Source: Prorocentrum cordatum (Eukaryota > Sar > Dinophyceae > Prorocentrales > Prorocentraceae). From it: a stretch of DNA of 64,000 bases. The first letter of the stretch is position 1. Each line of letters starts with the position of its first letter. A model generated the notes under the pieces. The model searched no databases, was not told the origin of the DNA, and worked only from the letters and a program-made list of their open reading frames with translations. The stretch spans positions 2,501 through 66,500 of the forward strand of contig CAUYUJ010011470.1 in assembly GCA_963575745.1 (NCBI GenBank). The letters run 5' to 3'. Of this stretch, positions 32,950 through 45,060 are shown one piece after another. The position numbers and the translations under genes are program-made.

Positions 32950-34240
32950 ACAGCGAAGAGGTTGGCGGCCCCTCTCTTGTGCTGGGCCTGGGCGGCTTGG
33001 CACACCACCGACAGCGATGAGCACACTACGCTCGACGCGCGCAACACTGCGATCGGAGCTGTCGACGTGCTGAACGACCAGATGGCGAAGATCAGCAAAA
33101 CAGAATTTGAACATCCGTCTGCACGACGGTGACCCTGCATTCTTCGAAGCGTACCAGGAGAGGGCCGCGACGAGCCCTACGGCGGATGGGCGACGAGAAC
33201 CAAAAAGCGACGCCTGTCGACCTCCGGAACGGGCTCAGCGGGACGGCCTACGACGCGGTGCGAGGCCTCACACGCACTCCCAGCCTCTGACCTTCGAAGA
33301 AGAGATCGTCGAGGGCAGCTATGTCAAGAGGCGAGCGACTACTGGCGCACTGGAGCTGCTGCTCACGACCCTCGGCGAGTCGGAGCTCAATGAGCGCCCA
33401 ATCAGGGCGGCGGAGCTGTCCGACGGAGGCTGCACGACAAGTCGGCGTGGAGGGCACCCAGCGAAAGCGCGCAGGAGCACATCCTCGGCGCTCGAGGGCG
33501 TTCGAGGATCTCAAGAAGCGAGGAAACCAGCATCTCCAACGATCTGCAAGTCCACCTGCTGCTGAAGTTCTTGGGACTCGAGAAATCGGACCACGCGAGC
33601 ATCATCAGCTCGACGGGCAACCGGCGCGACAAGGACGCATTCGCCACGGCCCTGCGGATGCTGCGTCCGAACATCACCCGAACATCCACGAGCGCGAGAT
33701 CTGGAACCATGACCAGGAGCAGCGCGATGACTCTCGACCGACGCGATTCGGGCCGAAGCGCCCCCCCCCCGACCGAGCGGCTCGGCCGGCCAGCATCGAA
33801 GAGGGCGACGAACAAAATGACGACGACGACGGCCAGCCGCGCGCTGCCCAGGAGCCCGAGATTTACATAGGCGAGGAGGAGGCCAGCTTGGAGAAGGCGA
33901 CCAGATGCACAAGAAAGCGTCGGAGAGCTCCACGGCCATCGCCCAGGACAAGCAGACATTCCAAACGAAGGGCCACGGGAAAAGCCGCGGCAAGAGTCAG
34001 TCGCGCTCAGGCGGCTCTGCGGCAAGCTTTCGGGATCGGCCGCGGCATCGCAACGGCAAGAGATCTGGCGACAATTCGGAGCACAGGTCAAGGATCGAGA
34101 AGCTGAGGCGCACGACGAGAGGCACGAGCTGCGGACAGATCGGTCACTGGCACGACGACGCCAGCTCCCCGAAGTCGACCCGATGTTCACCACCACCACT
34201 GGACAAGCAGAAGTCCAGCTACTTCTCCTTCGGCGACTTC
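32950..34240 (+). pseudogene. Ty1/copia-like Gag relic
   Basis: Gag-like segments appear in order but in different frames: Asp-Gly-Asp-Pro-Ala-Phe-Phe-Glu-Ala-Tyr-Gln-Glu-Arg near 33120, Arg-Asn-Gly-Leu-Ser-Gly-Thr-Ala-Tyr-Asp-Ala-Val-Arg near 33225, Gly-Ala-Leu-Glu-Leu-Leu-Leu-Thr-Thr-Leu-Gly near 33345, Leu-Leu-Leu-Lys-Phe-Leu-Gly-Leu near 33560, and a zinc-knuckle remnant Cys-Gly-Gln-Ile-Gly-His-Trp near 34131 whose first and last Cys are lost. The order (capsid-like helices, basic linker, knuckle) matches copia Gag proteins. At least four frame changes show decay. No protease, integrase or reverse transcriptase follows, so this is a 5' fragment. LTRs were not found. Confidence 0.6.
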
Positions 34241-34433
34241 GACGGCAAGCGCGACCAGAACACCGACGCCGCGGCCCGCGCGGCATCGATGACCTCAGGA
34301 GGCGCCGACCTCGGGGCACTGGCGAAGCCGAAGGCTCGCGCGATCACCCACGTGCATCGGCGTCGCGCAACGCGCCCACTCCTTCGGCTCGCGGGGAGGG
34401 CGCCTTGCAGCACGGGCACACGTGCATGATGTG

Positions 34434-34626
34434 TTATCCCCCCCCGAGGGTGATCGCGAAGTCGGCTGCTGCTCCCCGACGCTCGGACACTAGGACGGCC
34501 TCGTAAACGTCTATCAGACGGGCGTTCGGCACCTCTGGGCCGCCCTTGTGTTTCGCGAGCTCTGCATCGATGGCGAACTCGATGAATTTGGTCTGCTGCG
34601 ACGGCGACTCTTTCTTATGCTCGTCC
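34434..34626 (-). CDS. Candidate exon, gene B downstream exon
   Basis: Minus-strand frame Asp-Glu-His-Lys-Lys-Glu-Ser-Pro-Ser-Gln-Gln, then Phe-Ile-Glu-Phe-Ala-Ile-Asp-Ala-Glu-Leu-Ala-Lys-His-Lys and Leu-Ile-Asp-Val-Tyr-Glu-Ala-Val-Leu. It follows a good acceptor (GGTTCATTTTTGAG/G). The first base completes the Arg codon left open by the TATAG/GTGC donor of the exon at 34729-34779. It ends in an in-frame stop after Gly-Gly-Gly (34434-34436), which could be the true C-terminus. Mixed charged and hydrophobic residues look like a helical protein. Family unknown. Confidence 0.5.
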
Positions 34627-34727
34627 CTCAAAAATGAACCATCCGGCCTTCACGCTATCGGACCCTGGCCTGATCCATACATTCGCACCGCCGTGTTGCT
34701 TGCTTGCTTCTGTGGCACCTGAAGCAC

Positions 34728-34779
34728 CTATAACGGCACGGGCGCAAGGGGTCCGGGACTCCGTTGATGAACGTCCTCA
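34728..34779 (-). CDS. Candidate exon, gene B upstream exon
   Basis: A short minus-strand segment reading Thr-Phe-Ile-Asn-Gly-Val-Pro-Asp-Pro-Leu-Arg-Pro-Cys-Arg-Tyr. Donor TATAG/GTGCTT at 34727-34726; a possible CTGAG/G acceptor stands at about 34780. The intron to the next exon would be 101 bp, and the phase-2 donor matches the phase-2 acceptor at 34627. Ile-Asn-Gly-Val-Pro-Asp-Pro-Leu-Arg is reminiscent of the start of a TBC (Rab-GAP) domain, but this is too short to claim. Confidence 0.35.
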
Positions 34780-34792
34780 GATATTCACCGCG

Positions 34793-34828
34793 ACGTCCCA
34801 CGACAGGTCTACGTCCCACGACAGGTCT
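34793..34828. repeat. 18-bp tandem duplication
   Basis: ACGTCCCACGACAGGTCT occurs twice in direct succession. Confidence 0.95.
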
Positions 34829-35623
34829 GACGCTCTGGAGCCATGGGATTTCGCCGCTCCCGTAGGCCGAGACGAAGAAGGATGCGAGCCCGTGCTCTCT
34901 CCAACACAAAAAATGGCACGTGACCGGATTGGCCGCGACAACGTGCCCGCCCACGAACTTGCGCGTGCCGTCGGCCTCTTTTTTTCACGGCTAGCAAAGC
35001 ACAGGCAACCAGTGAGCGTGCGAGCGCTCCTCAAGGTGCGAGGATGGTTACACTTTGCATGTTGGCACCGAACAACTGCACCTCCATCGAAACAGGCAGC
35101 AAAACGGCAAGGCGAAGCACACAAAACGGCCTCCTTGACCAAACGGCGCCAGCGTCATCTTGGCTGCGATCTCCGACGCCACGCGCCCTCCCCGGACCTC
35201 CTGCCAAGTCCTTTCCGCCCGACTGCGGGCTCTCGGCGAGGGAGGGGCGCCGCTGCCCACCTGGCGGCCTGGCGCCCGCCCAGAGGGTCGCACGGCGCGC
35301 TGCCGCGCGCCCTCGGCCTCCCTCCGCGGTCCTCCCAGTGGCGGCTTGGCTCCCGTCCCGGAGGGTCGTGCGGAACGCGGCCACGCACGCTCGACCCTCC
35401 TCTGCAGTCCTCCGCTGCGCCACCCTCCCCTCTGCCTTCCTCCTGCGCGGCGGCATGGTGGGCACTAGAGGGAGGGTGGGCTTCTCGCTCCGCCGCGACG
35501 CGGCATCGAGAGCGCAGGCCCGAGGGCCCGCAGCAGCACACAACCATTATTCAAAAAACGACCGAGCGCCTGATCCTGGATGGCCACACAAACGTCGGGA
35601 AAGGAAGAGGACAGACATGCGTG

Positions 35624-36290
35624 TTAGCACACGGGGGCATAATCCTCACCTTCCTCATCGTCGCTCTCCTGATCATCCTCATCATCGCCGTCCTCACCAT
35701 CATAACCCACCAAAGTCAAAATCGCCAGCACCGGCATCAGCGTCCTCATCTCCCCCATTCTCCTCCTCCTCGTCCTCGTCCGCCTCTCCACTTCCGTTGT
35801 TGGGGCGGGGCCCGCCGCGACCACATGCCCGTGCGGTAGTGCACGACCACGCGGTGCCCTCGCGGGGTGTCGCCCCACACCGCCTCGCGGGCGTCGGGCG
35901 CCGTCGCAGTCGTCGCCGCGGGCGTCGTCCTCCTCGCCCGCATCATCGCCCTCGCTGAGCAGCTCAAAAAGAAACGAGGGAACATTCATCGGCTCGGGCG
36001 GGCAACTCTGTGCGCTTCTGGGCCACTTTCAACACTCGAACTGCACGGTGCGCGGCGGTGTTTGCCTGAAATCTCTTTTCAAAACATCCTACCGCCTTCC
36101 GCTCGATACTTTGAGCAAACAAACGATCTATCTCGATGGGACCAACTATGCACTCAATGGCAGCCGCTTCAATTTCACATGATACTTCTGAAACGGCTTC
36201 ACCGCACTCAAATGTTCTACAAACATCCTCTGGTGCTCGGCAGTTGCGCTTTCCCGTGGCGTTTGAGCGTCGACATCCGCGTCGCTGAAG
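35624..36290 (-). CDS. Weak candidate coding region
   Basis: Protein-like minus-strand stretches lie in different frames: Met-Asn-Val-Pro-Ser-Phe-Leu-Phe-Glu-Leu-Leu-Ser-Glu (from 35989), an acidic stretch Gly-Glu-Asp-Gly-Asp-Asp-Glu-Asp-Asp-Gln (near 35690), and Met-Phe-Val-Glu-His-Leu-Ser-Ala-Val-Lys-Pro-Phe-Gln-Lys near 36225. Another frame there reads Ile-Glu-Ile-Asp-Arg-Leu-Phe-Ala-Gln. Splice sites could not be settled, so I cannot give a model. No family recognised. 35040-35560 holds a GC-rich, roughly 78-bp degenerate duplication and no gene I can support. Confidence 0.22.
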
Positions 36291-36429
36291 CCCGCCGATC
36301 CCCGCTTGCCGGCGGTGCAAGGGCGTGTGAGATGACTGGCTGTGCCCCTCCCCTTTGCCCCCTCCCCCAGGGTGGGGGGGGCCCAGGTGGGGAGCCTGGG
36401 GGAGGGCCTCGGGGGTCGGGGGGGATTGG

Positions 36430-36930
36430 CTCTCCGGGCTCATCGACGCTCCCGAGATGGCCTCCAAGAGACTCTGTTTCTACACCGTGTGGCCTCCAAG
36501 AGGTCCAAGGATCGATGTGCGCTCGCTCCAACAGGTTCCCAACACGCACAAGAGTCCTCGAAGACGACCAGGATAGCCTCAAGACTGCCCAAGAGACCTC
36601 CAGCAGGGCCCCAAGAGGGGCCCAGGAGAGGTAACTTTAGGTCGGGCCTGTCCCCCCACAGGGGGATTTTGGACGAAAAGTAAAACATACTCAAAAAATA
36701 CCCCAAAGATGCCCAAAAATACTAAAAAATGAGTCCCCAGACCAATTTTTACTATTTTTGAATGTCCCCCCTGTAGAGGGACAGGCCCGACTTAAAGGTA
36801 ACTCGAGCTGACATTCCCCGCCCTCCGCCCCAGGAGGACCCGAGACGAGACCACCATCAGGCGCCCAGGAAGCTCCCAGGAGGCCCGAAGAGGCCCCCAA
36901 GAGGTGCCCAAGAGGCCCTCAAGAGGCCCC
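36430..36930. repeat. CCAAGANGGCC array, split by a MITE-1 copy
   Basis: Units such as CCAAGAGGCC and CCAAGACTGCCC at 36465-36630 and again at 36840-36930, with the inverted-repeat element at 36637-36795 between. Confidence 0.75.
36637..36795. mobile_element. MITE-1, complete 159-bp copy with 8-bp target duplication
   Basis: Left end TTAGGTCGGGCCTGTCCC then ACAGGGGGA. The reverse complement of the right end is TTAAGTCGGGCCTGTCCC then ACAGGGGGA; 27 of the first 30 bases match. AGGTAACT stands immediately outside on both sides (36629-36636 and 36796-36803). The AT-rich core has no open frame. An 8-bp target duplication with short TIRs fits hAT-like non-autonomous elements, but the superfamily is an inference. 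Confidence 0.88.
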
Positions 36931-36944
36931 ACCCGTGGACGTGA

Positions 36945-37205
36945 CCCATCCTCCTCCTCCTCCTCCTCCTCTTCCTCCTCCTCCTCCTCCTCCTCCTCCT
37001 CCTCCTCCTCCTCCTCCTCCTCCTCCTCTCCTCCTCCTCCTCCTCCTCCTCCTCCTCCTCCTCCCTCCTCCTCCTCCTCCTCCTCCTCCTCCGCCTCCTC
37101 CGCCTCCTCGCCTCCTCCTCCTCCTCCTCCTCCTCCTCCTCCTCCTCCTCCTCCTCCTCCTCCTCCTCCTCCTCCTCCTCCTCCTCCTCCTCCTCCTCCT
37201 CCTCT
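36945..37205. repeat. (CTC)n tract
   Basis: About 260 bp of CTC repeats with a few single-base losses. Confidence 0.97.
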
Positions 37206-37268
37206 CCTGGGATCGGCGGAGTGGCGTGAGCCTCTTGAACGTGTCTGCATCCCTTTGGCGTGACTGAC

Positions 37269-37562
37269 CGTGGGGCGGACGGACACATCGGCAAAGCCCA
37301 GGGAGTCGCGTACTGCGCGATCGACTGCTCCTGTCAGGTGAAACAGATGCAACTTGATAGGATCCTGAAGCTCGGTGGCCGAATTCTCTGCAAGATCGCA
37401 GGATAATGCTGCTTCATGGTCGTGAAAGAAGGTTGGCAACCAGCTCCCGAGCAATACCGTCAGGCACCCGATATCCATCATCGTGGGTAGACGGTGTTGG
37501 TTGGTGACGTTTTTCAGAGCTGCTGCTGCAACTTCCAAACCCTCGTAGAACCGCTCCAGCAC
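37269..37562 (-). CDS. Candidate internal exon, 98 codons, unknown protein
   Basis: Minus strand, 294 bp, phase 0 at both ends. Acceptor GGATTTTCTCAG/GTG (37564-37563) and donor CCCACG/GTCAGT (37268-37267) are both strong. It reads Val-Leu-Glu-Arg-Phe-Tyr-Glu-Gly-Leu-Glu-Val, then Met-Met-Asp-Ile-Gly-Cys-Leu-Thr-Val-Leu-Leu-Gly-Ser-Trp and Leu-His-Leu-Phe-His-Leu-Thr-Gly-Ala-Val. Codon use is less GC-biased than the retroelements and there is no repeat character. Mostly helical, with no transmembrane segment long enough to call. Family not recognised. The adjoining CTC tract would be intronic. Confidence 0.6.
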
Positions 37563-37699
37563 CTGAGAAAATCCATAGGGTATGAGGCAAGCAGTTATTG
37601 CAACACTGTAACTACGAGGCCGAATGAATCAACCCTTCAATCAGAACGTATACTGGGCCAAAAACTAGCTAAGCAGGATGAGCACGAGCTGCAGGAGAA

Positions 37700-37852
37700 G
37701 GATTAGAGGCAATGCGGCCGTTTGGGTGTGTGAGTTCCATGCGAAGTGAGCATGGGGTTCGCCGCCATGCCACAGTGTTCGAGCATGGCGAGACGGCCAT
37801 GCGCATGGGCCAACTCCCGCACGACATGAATCTGCCAACCCTGTTGACGTGT
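37700..37852 (-). CDS. Weak candidate exon
   Basis: Follows CACACGTCAACAG and reads Gly-Trp-Gln-Ile-His-Val-Val-Arg-Glu-Leu-Ala-His-Ala-His-Gly-Arg-Leu-Ala-Met-Leu. It lies 140 bp upstream of the 37269-37562 exon on the same strand. The donor is unclear and an in-frame stop falls at about 37702, so a join to the next exon is not shown. Confidence 0.28.
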
Positions 37853-38639
37853 GTGAGGGGGTCCTGGGGTGGTCGGCCTGGTGTGGTCCTGAGAGACGCT
37901 TTTCCATGCGAAGCTCTCCCCACCGTTCCTTGCAACCACCTGGGCACTCCAAGCTCGCTGGCCCGAGGGAAACCGAGCGACGTCGTAATCGAGTCGAGGG
38001 CAGGCCCCTTCCGTTTGATCCCCTCCCCGCTGGGGATAGGCGGGGTCTGGGGAGGAGGTCGAGGCAGGGGGGGGTCCCGGCACTGAGCACACCCTCCGCG
38101 GAAAAGCGTTCCCCCCTCTGTCGGGCCATCTTCAAACCAGTTTGGCCTTCTGTGGGCAACTCTACTCTAAAACGGTCCGGCGGGGCCCAAGAATGGGCCA
38201 AGAGCGCTCCAAGACGGCCCAAGACACCTTCAAGACGGCCCAAGACACCCCAAAGACGCACCAAGAAGGCGCCATGAGCATCGCCAAGGGAGCCCCAAGA
38301 GGCAAGAATCATTGATGTTCCCTGAGCGTTTCGATTACACTCGCGTTTTAACTTTTTCTGGTGACCGTCAGGGGCCACGCTGCAGAGCCAGAAAAGAAGA
38401 ACTGCTGGGGGCAGCTTTCGGCGGGCTTCCAAAATTCCCGCTAGTGGATACCCACTCGTCCGACGTTGCTATTTTTCGTCACGTCGGCACCCCGAGCCTT
38501 CGACCACCTCCCCAGTTGTTTTGTTCAAAACCCCGAGGCGTGGGAACGACATTCAGACGACGAGAACGACAAAAACTGACCGTCGCTGTTTCTGCGCCGC
38601 CCAGATCCAAGGACTCCCACGGCGGTGCCGCTGAGGCTG

Positions 38640-38865
38640 CGTGGCAACTCATGGGAGCCTCCCATACCATCCTGATGTTGATGGCCCTTGCGAACCCACG
38701 ATATTCGACGCGCTAACCGACGCTAACCGACGCCAATCGACGCTAAATCGACGCTCAACCACGCTAGTCGACGCTAAATCGACGCTACCTCATTGACTAC
38801 CAGACGCTAGTCGACGTTAAATACGGAATTTAAAAGGCACAGTTGACCCGTACCATAAGGACGCA
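38640..38865. mobile_element. Element family TCG-MITE, copy 1
   Basis: Left end GTGGCAACTCATGGGAGCC then TCCCATACCATC. The body is mostly ATCGACGCTA-type 10-bp repeats (about 10 units). Right end about GGCACAGTTGACCCGTACC, diverged. Better right ends are in the copies at 57451 and 58894. Confidence 0.65.
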
Positions 38866-38963
38866 CGATAAGGATGTAAGGGCATTGGAAGGCCATGTCG
38901 AAGCTTCTCGAGCGGGGCGAGGCCAACGAAAAGGGCCAAGGATGGACTGGGGAGGCAAGGACG

Positions 38964-39106
38964 CAACGGTACCCTTGGGAAGGTTGTCCATCCTTACCAT
39001 GCGGGTTGATTGTAGTCGACGGTAATCGACGTTAGATCGGCGCTACCCTATCGACTACCAAACACTAGTCGACGCAAAATACTGAATTTAGAAGGTATAC
39101 CGAATG
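38964..39106. mobile_element. Element family TCG-MITE, diverged copy 2
   Basis: CAACGGTACCCTTGGGAAGG on the left, TCGACG / GGCGCTA units in the centre, and AAGGTATACCGAATGATTGG on the right. Abuts a fold-back element at 39107. Confidence 0.5.
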
Positions 39107-39305
39107 ATTGGCGGCGAGCGCGGGGGGAAGTGAGAAGGGGCGGGCCTTCTCGGAAGGCTCGAAGTCCCCTGGCCTTCTGAGAATTTTTCAAAGCCTTTCC
39201 CAAAGACACAGAAAACCTCTCTCAAGGCGCGAGGGCTTCTGAGAAGTCCCGCCGCCTCCTGAGAAGGCCGTCCCCTTCTCACTTCCCCCCTCACTCGCCG
39301 CCGAT
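39107..39305. mobile_element. Fold-back inverted-repeat element, family FB-A, copy 2
   Basis: Left arm ATTGGCGGCGAGCG, GGGGGGAAGTGAGAAGGGG; reverse complement of the right arm ATCGGCGGCGAGTG, GGGGGGAAGTGAGAAGGGG. Further inner repeats of CTTCTGAGAAG / CCTTCTCGG extend the fold. Same arms as 2025-2229. Confidence 0.75.
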
Positions 39306-39499
39306 AAATGTGGAAGCCAGAAGGCATGCCGCTCGAGGCCGCGTTGGCCGACCGCCAGCGGCCGCCCAGCCCGGGGGGAAGGACCTCGCCGTCCACCGCC
39401 AGCGGGTCCGCCGCCCCCGCGCCGCCCGGCGCGCGCAGCGCGGCGGCGCGCTGCCGCTCCTGGCAGAGCGCCCAGGATGCCCCCCCCCTCCATCTCCTC

Positions 39500-41215
39500 C
39501 CTGTCGCAGCCCGACGCCAGTTTTTTAGGGCGGGTCGGGCGTTTCACCTGAGACTGCCTCACCACTGACGGCTTCGAAGCTTGAAAAATTGCCACAGCTT
39601 CACAGATGGAGGGCGGGTGGCGTTCAAAATGTGGCTGGCTCTCGCCTTAGCGCCGCGCACATTCGCTGTAAAAATTTGCAACAGGAGCTTCACGGATTGA
39701 GGACGGGTCGTTTTCAAAGTGTGGTTCTCGCCTCAGCGTCGCGCACATTCGTCTCAAAAAGTTGCAAGAGCTTCACGGATCGAGGACGGGTGGTTTTCAG
39801 AATGTGGCTCTCGCCTCAGCGCCGCGCACATGCGTTTTTTTTATTTGAAAGAGCTTCACGGATTGAGGGCGGGTCGTTTTCAAAATGTGGCTCTCGTCTT
39901 AGCGCCGCGCACAACATTCGTTTCAAAAAGTTGCAAGAGTTTCACAGATTGAGGCCGGCTCATTTTCAAAATGTGGCTCTCGTCTTAGCGTCGCGCACCT
40001 TCTTTTTAAACATTCGATGAAGTTTCACGGATTGAAGGCGGGTCGTTTCCAAAATGTGGCTTTCTCCTCAGCGCCGCGCACATTCGTTTTCAAAAATTGT
40101 AAGAGTTCCACGGACTCCCATGATCAACGTCCCAGGATTATGCGGGTGCAACAATTATGATGATTCGCGGTGTTGCAGTCCCAAAAAGGGCGTTCTGGCA
40201 CGATTCCAAATCTTAAGGACGCAGCAGTCAGGTTGATCCGTGGCGTGGAACCCCCGACTACAATGTTTTGACATGCTTCAAGGCCTTCAAGCGGTTGTCT
40301 TCCAACGAGGCAGTTCCCTCAATGCATGTGAACCGTTGTAGGGGCCTATGAAGAGGGAGCTTGGAGGAAGGGTTAATTCCAACATCATTGATGACTCTTG
40401 GGCTTACACTGGTCCTCCTCCTCCTCCACCTCCTCCTCCTCCTCCTTCATTCCTTTTCCTTATACATAACTTCTCCCTGTCGTACCCCGAGGCCACTTTT
40501 TAGGGCGGTCCGGGCATTTCATCGGAGACTTCCTCACCATTTATGACCGTGAAGCTCAAAAAATGACAAGAGTTTCACAGATGGAGGGCGGGTGGTCTTC
40601 AACATGTGGCTCTCGCCTTAGCGCCGCGCACATTCGCGTGTCAAATTTGCAAGAGCTTCACGCATTGAGGGCGGGTCGTTTCCAAATTGTGGCTCTCGCC
40701 TTCGCGCCGCGTACATGTGTTTTTCAAATTTGACACAGGAGCTTCACGGATTGAGGGCGGGTCGTTTTCAAAATGTGGCTGACGTCTTAGCGCCGCGCGC
40801 ATTCGTTGTAAAAAGTTGCGAGAGCTTCATAAGTTGAGGGCGGCTGATTTTCAAAATGTGCCTCTCGCCTGAGCGCCGCGCACATTCGTTTTCAAAATTT
40901 GGAGTTTCACGGATTCCCATGATCAGAGTAATTACCAGAAATGGCGTTCTGGAAAGATTCAGGATAATGAGGGTGTGACAGTTAGGTTAATTCGCGGTGT
41001 TGAAGTCCCAAGAATGGCGTTCTGGTACAATTCAGGATCGTCAAGACGCAACAGTCAGGTTAATCCGTGGCGTTGGGAACCCGAGAACGATGTTTTGGCG
41101 TGCTTCCAACGAGGCAGTTCCCTCAGTGGAAATGCACCATTGTAGGAGCCTCTGAAGAGGGAGCTTGGAGGGAGGGTTAATTTCGACATTGTTGATGACT
41201 CTTGGGTTTACACTG
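39500..41215. repeat. Higher-order repeat containing an 83-bp satellite
   Basis: Two large units. Each has a lead-in (CTGTCG, TTTTTAGGGCGG, CCTCACCA), an array of an 83-bp unit, then about 330 bp of shared sequence (CCATGATCA, GGCGTTCTGG, AACGAGGCAGTTCCCTCA, CTTGGGYTTACACTGGTCC) and a CTC tract. The lead-ins are 976 bp apart and the tails 804 bp apart, because the first array (39590-40105) has about two more 83-bp copies than the second (40560-40915). The 83-bp unit contains AAAATGTGGCTCTCGCC, AGCGCCGCGCACATTCG and GCTTCACGGATTGAGGGCGG. Confidence 0.88.
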
Positions 41216-41455
41216 GTCCTCCTCCTCCTCCTCATCCTCCTTCTCCTCATCATCATCATCCTCATCCTTCTCCTCATCCTCATCCTCATCCTCATCCTCG
41301 CCCTCATCCTCATCCTCATCCTCATCCTCATTATCATCCTCATCCTCATCCTCCTCCTCCTCCTTCTCCTCCTCCTCCTCATCCTCCTCCTCCTCCTCCT
41401 CCTCCTCCTCCTCCTCCTCCTCCTCCTCCTCCCCCTCCCCCTCCCCCTCCACCTA
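41215..41455. repeat. (CTC)n / (CAT)n tract
   Basis: CTC and CTCATC repeats, pure CTC near the end. Confidence 0.95.
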
Positions 41456-41772
41456 CTCTCCCTCCTCCGCTTCCACCCCCGGGCCCCGGCTGACCGTCGA
41501 GACCCACCGCCGCCGGACGGCGCCGCCGGCACACGCCGTAGCCCCCCAGAGACCCGAAGAAAAAATGTGTTCGCTCCAGCGGATGTCCCTGGATTTCGGC
41601 CTCCAGGGCCCGTCATCGGGCCCGGGGACCATCATAAATGAATCCAGGACGAAAAAAACACTCCCGAGGAAGGGGTCGGGACCTCTGGGGCCGCGGATTG
41701 AGAAATCAGATCGGTGGATGTCTGGGCCCGAGATCCTACGTTGCGAATAAAACCGGAGACAGCGTGAAAAAT

Positions 41773-41842
41773 CACGACCGGAGCCCCAGAAACCCTGTCT
41801 TCCTGCGCACGACCGGAGCCCCAGAAAACCTGTCTTCCTGCG
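41773..41842. repeat. 35-bp tandem duplication
   Basis: CACGACCGGAGCCCCAGAAA followed by CCTGTCTTCCTGCG occurs twice, 35 bp apart, with one base difference. No gene is supported from 41455 to 42320. Confidence 0.9.
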
Positions 41843-42324
41843 CCATGTTTCGAGCCGGACCGATGCATGCGAGGGTCCCAGTGCCCGAAGCGGGGCGAAA
41901 GCGCCCGTTGTTAGGAAAACTGCGTTGAGTAGGGCTGGGCGTCGGGTCTGCAGAACACCCCAAACGAACGTCAAGGGGCGCAACCAACCGGTTCGGTCCG
42001 GCAGGAGTGGATGCACCACACCGTGGGCCAAGCCAAAACTCTTTGGACATCAGCGACTGGCTGGACCCTGCACACCTTCGTCGGCTCAACCGGCGAGGCG
42101 TTCGACCGCCTCGACGTCCACTTTTTGGTGGTCCTGCAGAAGGCAATCTCTGACCCTCGGCCCCACGCAGCTGCAACGCCAGGACCTCAGGGAGGGGCCA
42201 CCGCGGCCCGCGGCGGCGTAGCGCCGCCAGGCCGCCGCTGGCGGGCCGCCGACAGCCGCCGCCATCCAGAGGGCCGCGGTCGCCACCGCCTCCGCCGCCG
42301 GCCGCCGCCCGTCGCCGCGGGCTG

Positions 42325-42382
42325 CTCGCCGTCGTCGTCGTCGTCGTAGTCGTCGTCGTCGCCGTCGTCGCCGTCGTCGCCG

Positions 42383-42453
<71 letters not shown>

Positions 42454-42520
42454 CTCGTCCTTATCGTCGCCGTCATCGTCGTCGTCGTCGCCGTCGTCGC
42501 CGCTGGCGTTGCGCGTCGCC
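42325..42520. repeat. (GTC)n tract
   Basis: GTC repeats with GCC interruptions, about 190 bp. Confidence 0.95.
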
Positions 42521-42625
42521 GCGGGCCGCCGACGTCGCGGGTCGCCGTCGATCAGGGTGGGTCGGCCGCTGGAGCCCCCCGGGGGCCCGGTGTCGTCGCG
42601 GGTCGCGCCGCGCCACGCTCGCTCC

Positions 42626-45036
<2,411 letters not shown>

Positions 45037-45038
45037 CA

Positions 45039-45060
45039 GCCGTGGCAATTTGGGCTCAAG
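45039..45060 (+). other. Spliced-leader relic at the 5' end of element 2
   Basis: 22 bases that match the dinoflagellate spliced leader at 19 positions, with the 3' nine (GGGCTCAAG region) nearly intact. The next codon is ATG (45061). As for element 1, this suggests reverse transcription of a mature trans-spliced RNA. Confidence 0.7.

Noticed and set aside
35830-35900. Gly-His-Arg-Val-Val-Val-His-Tyr on minus, like the start of an FKBP domain
   Set aside because: Nothing after it continues the domain.
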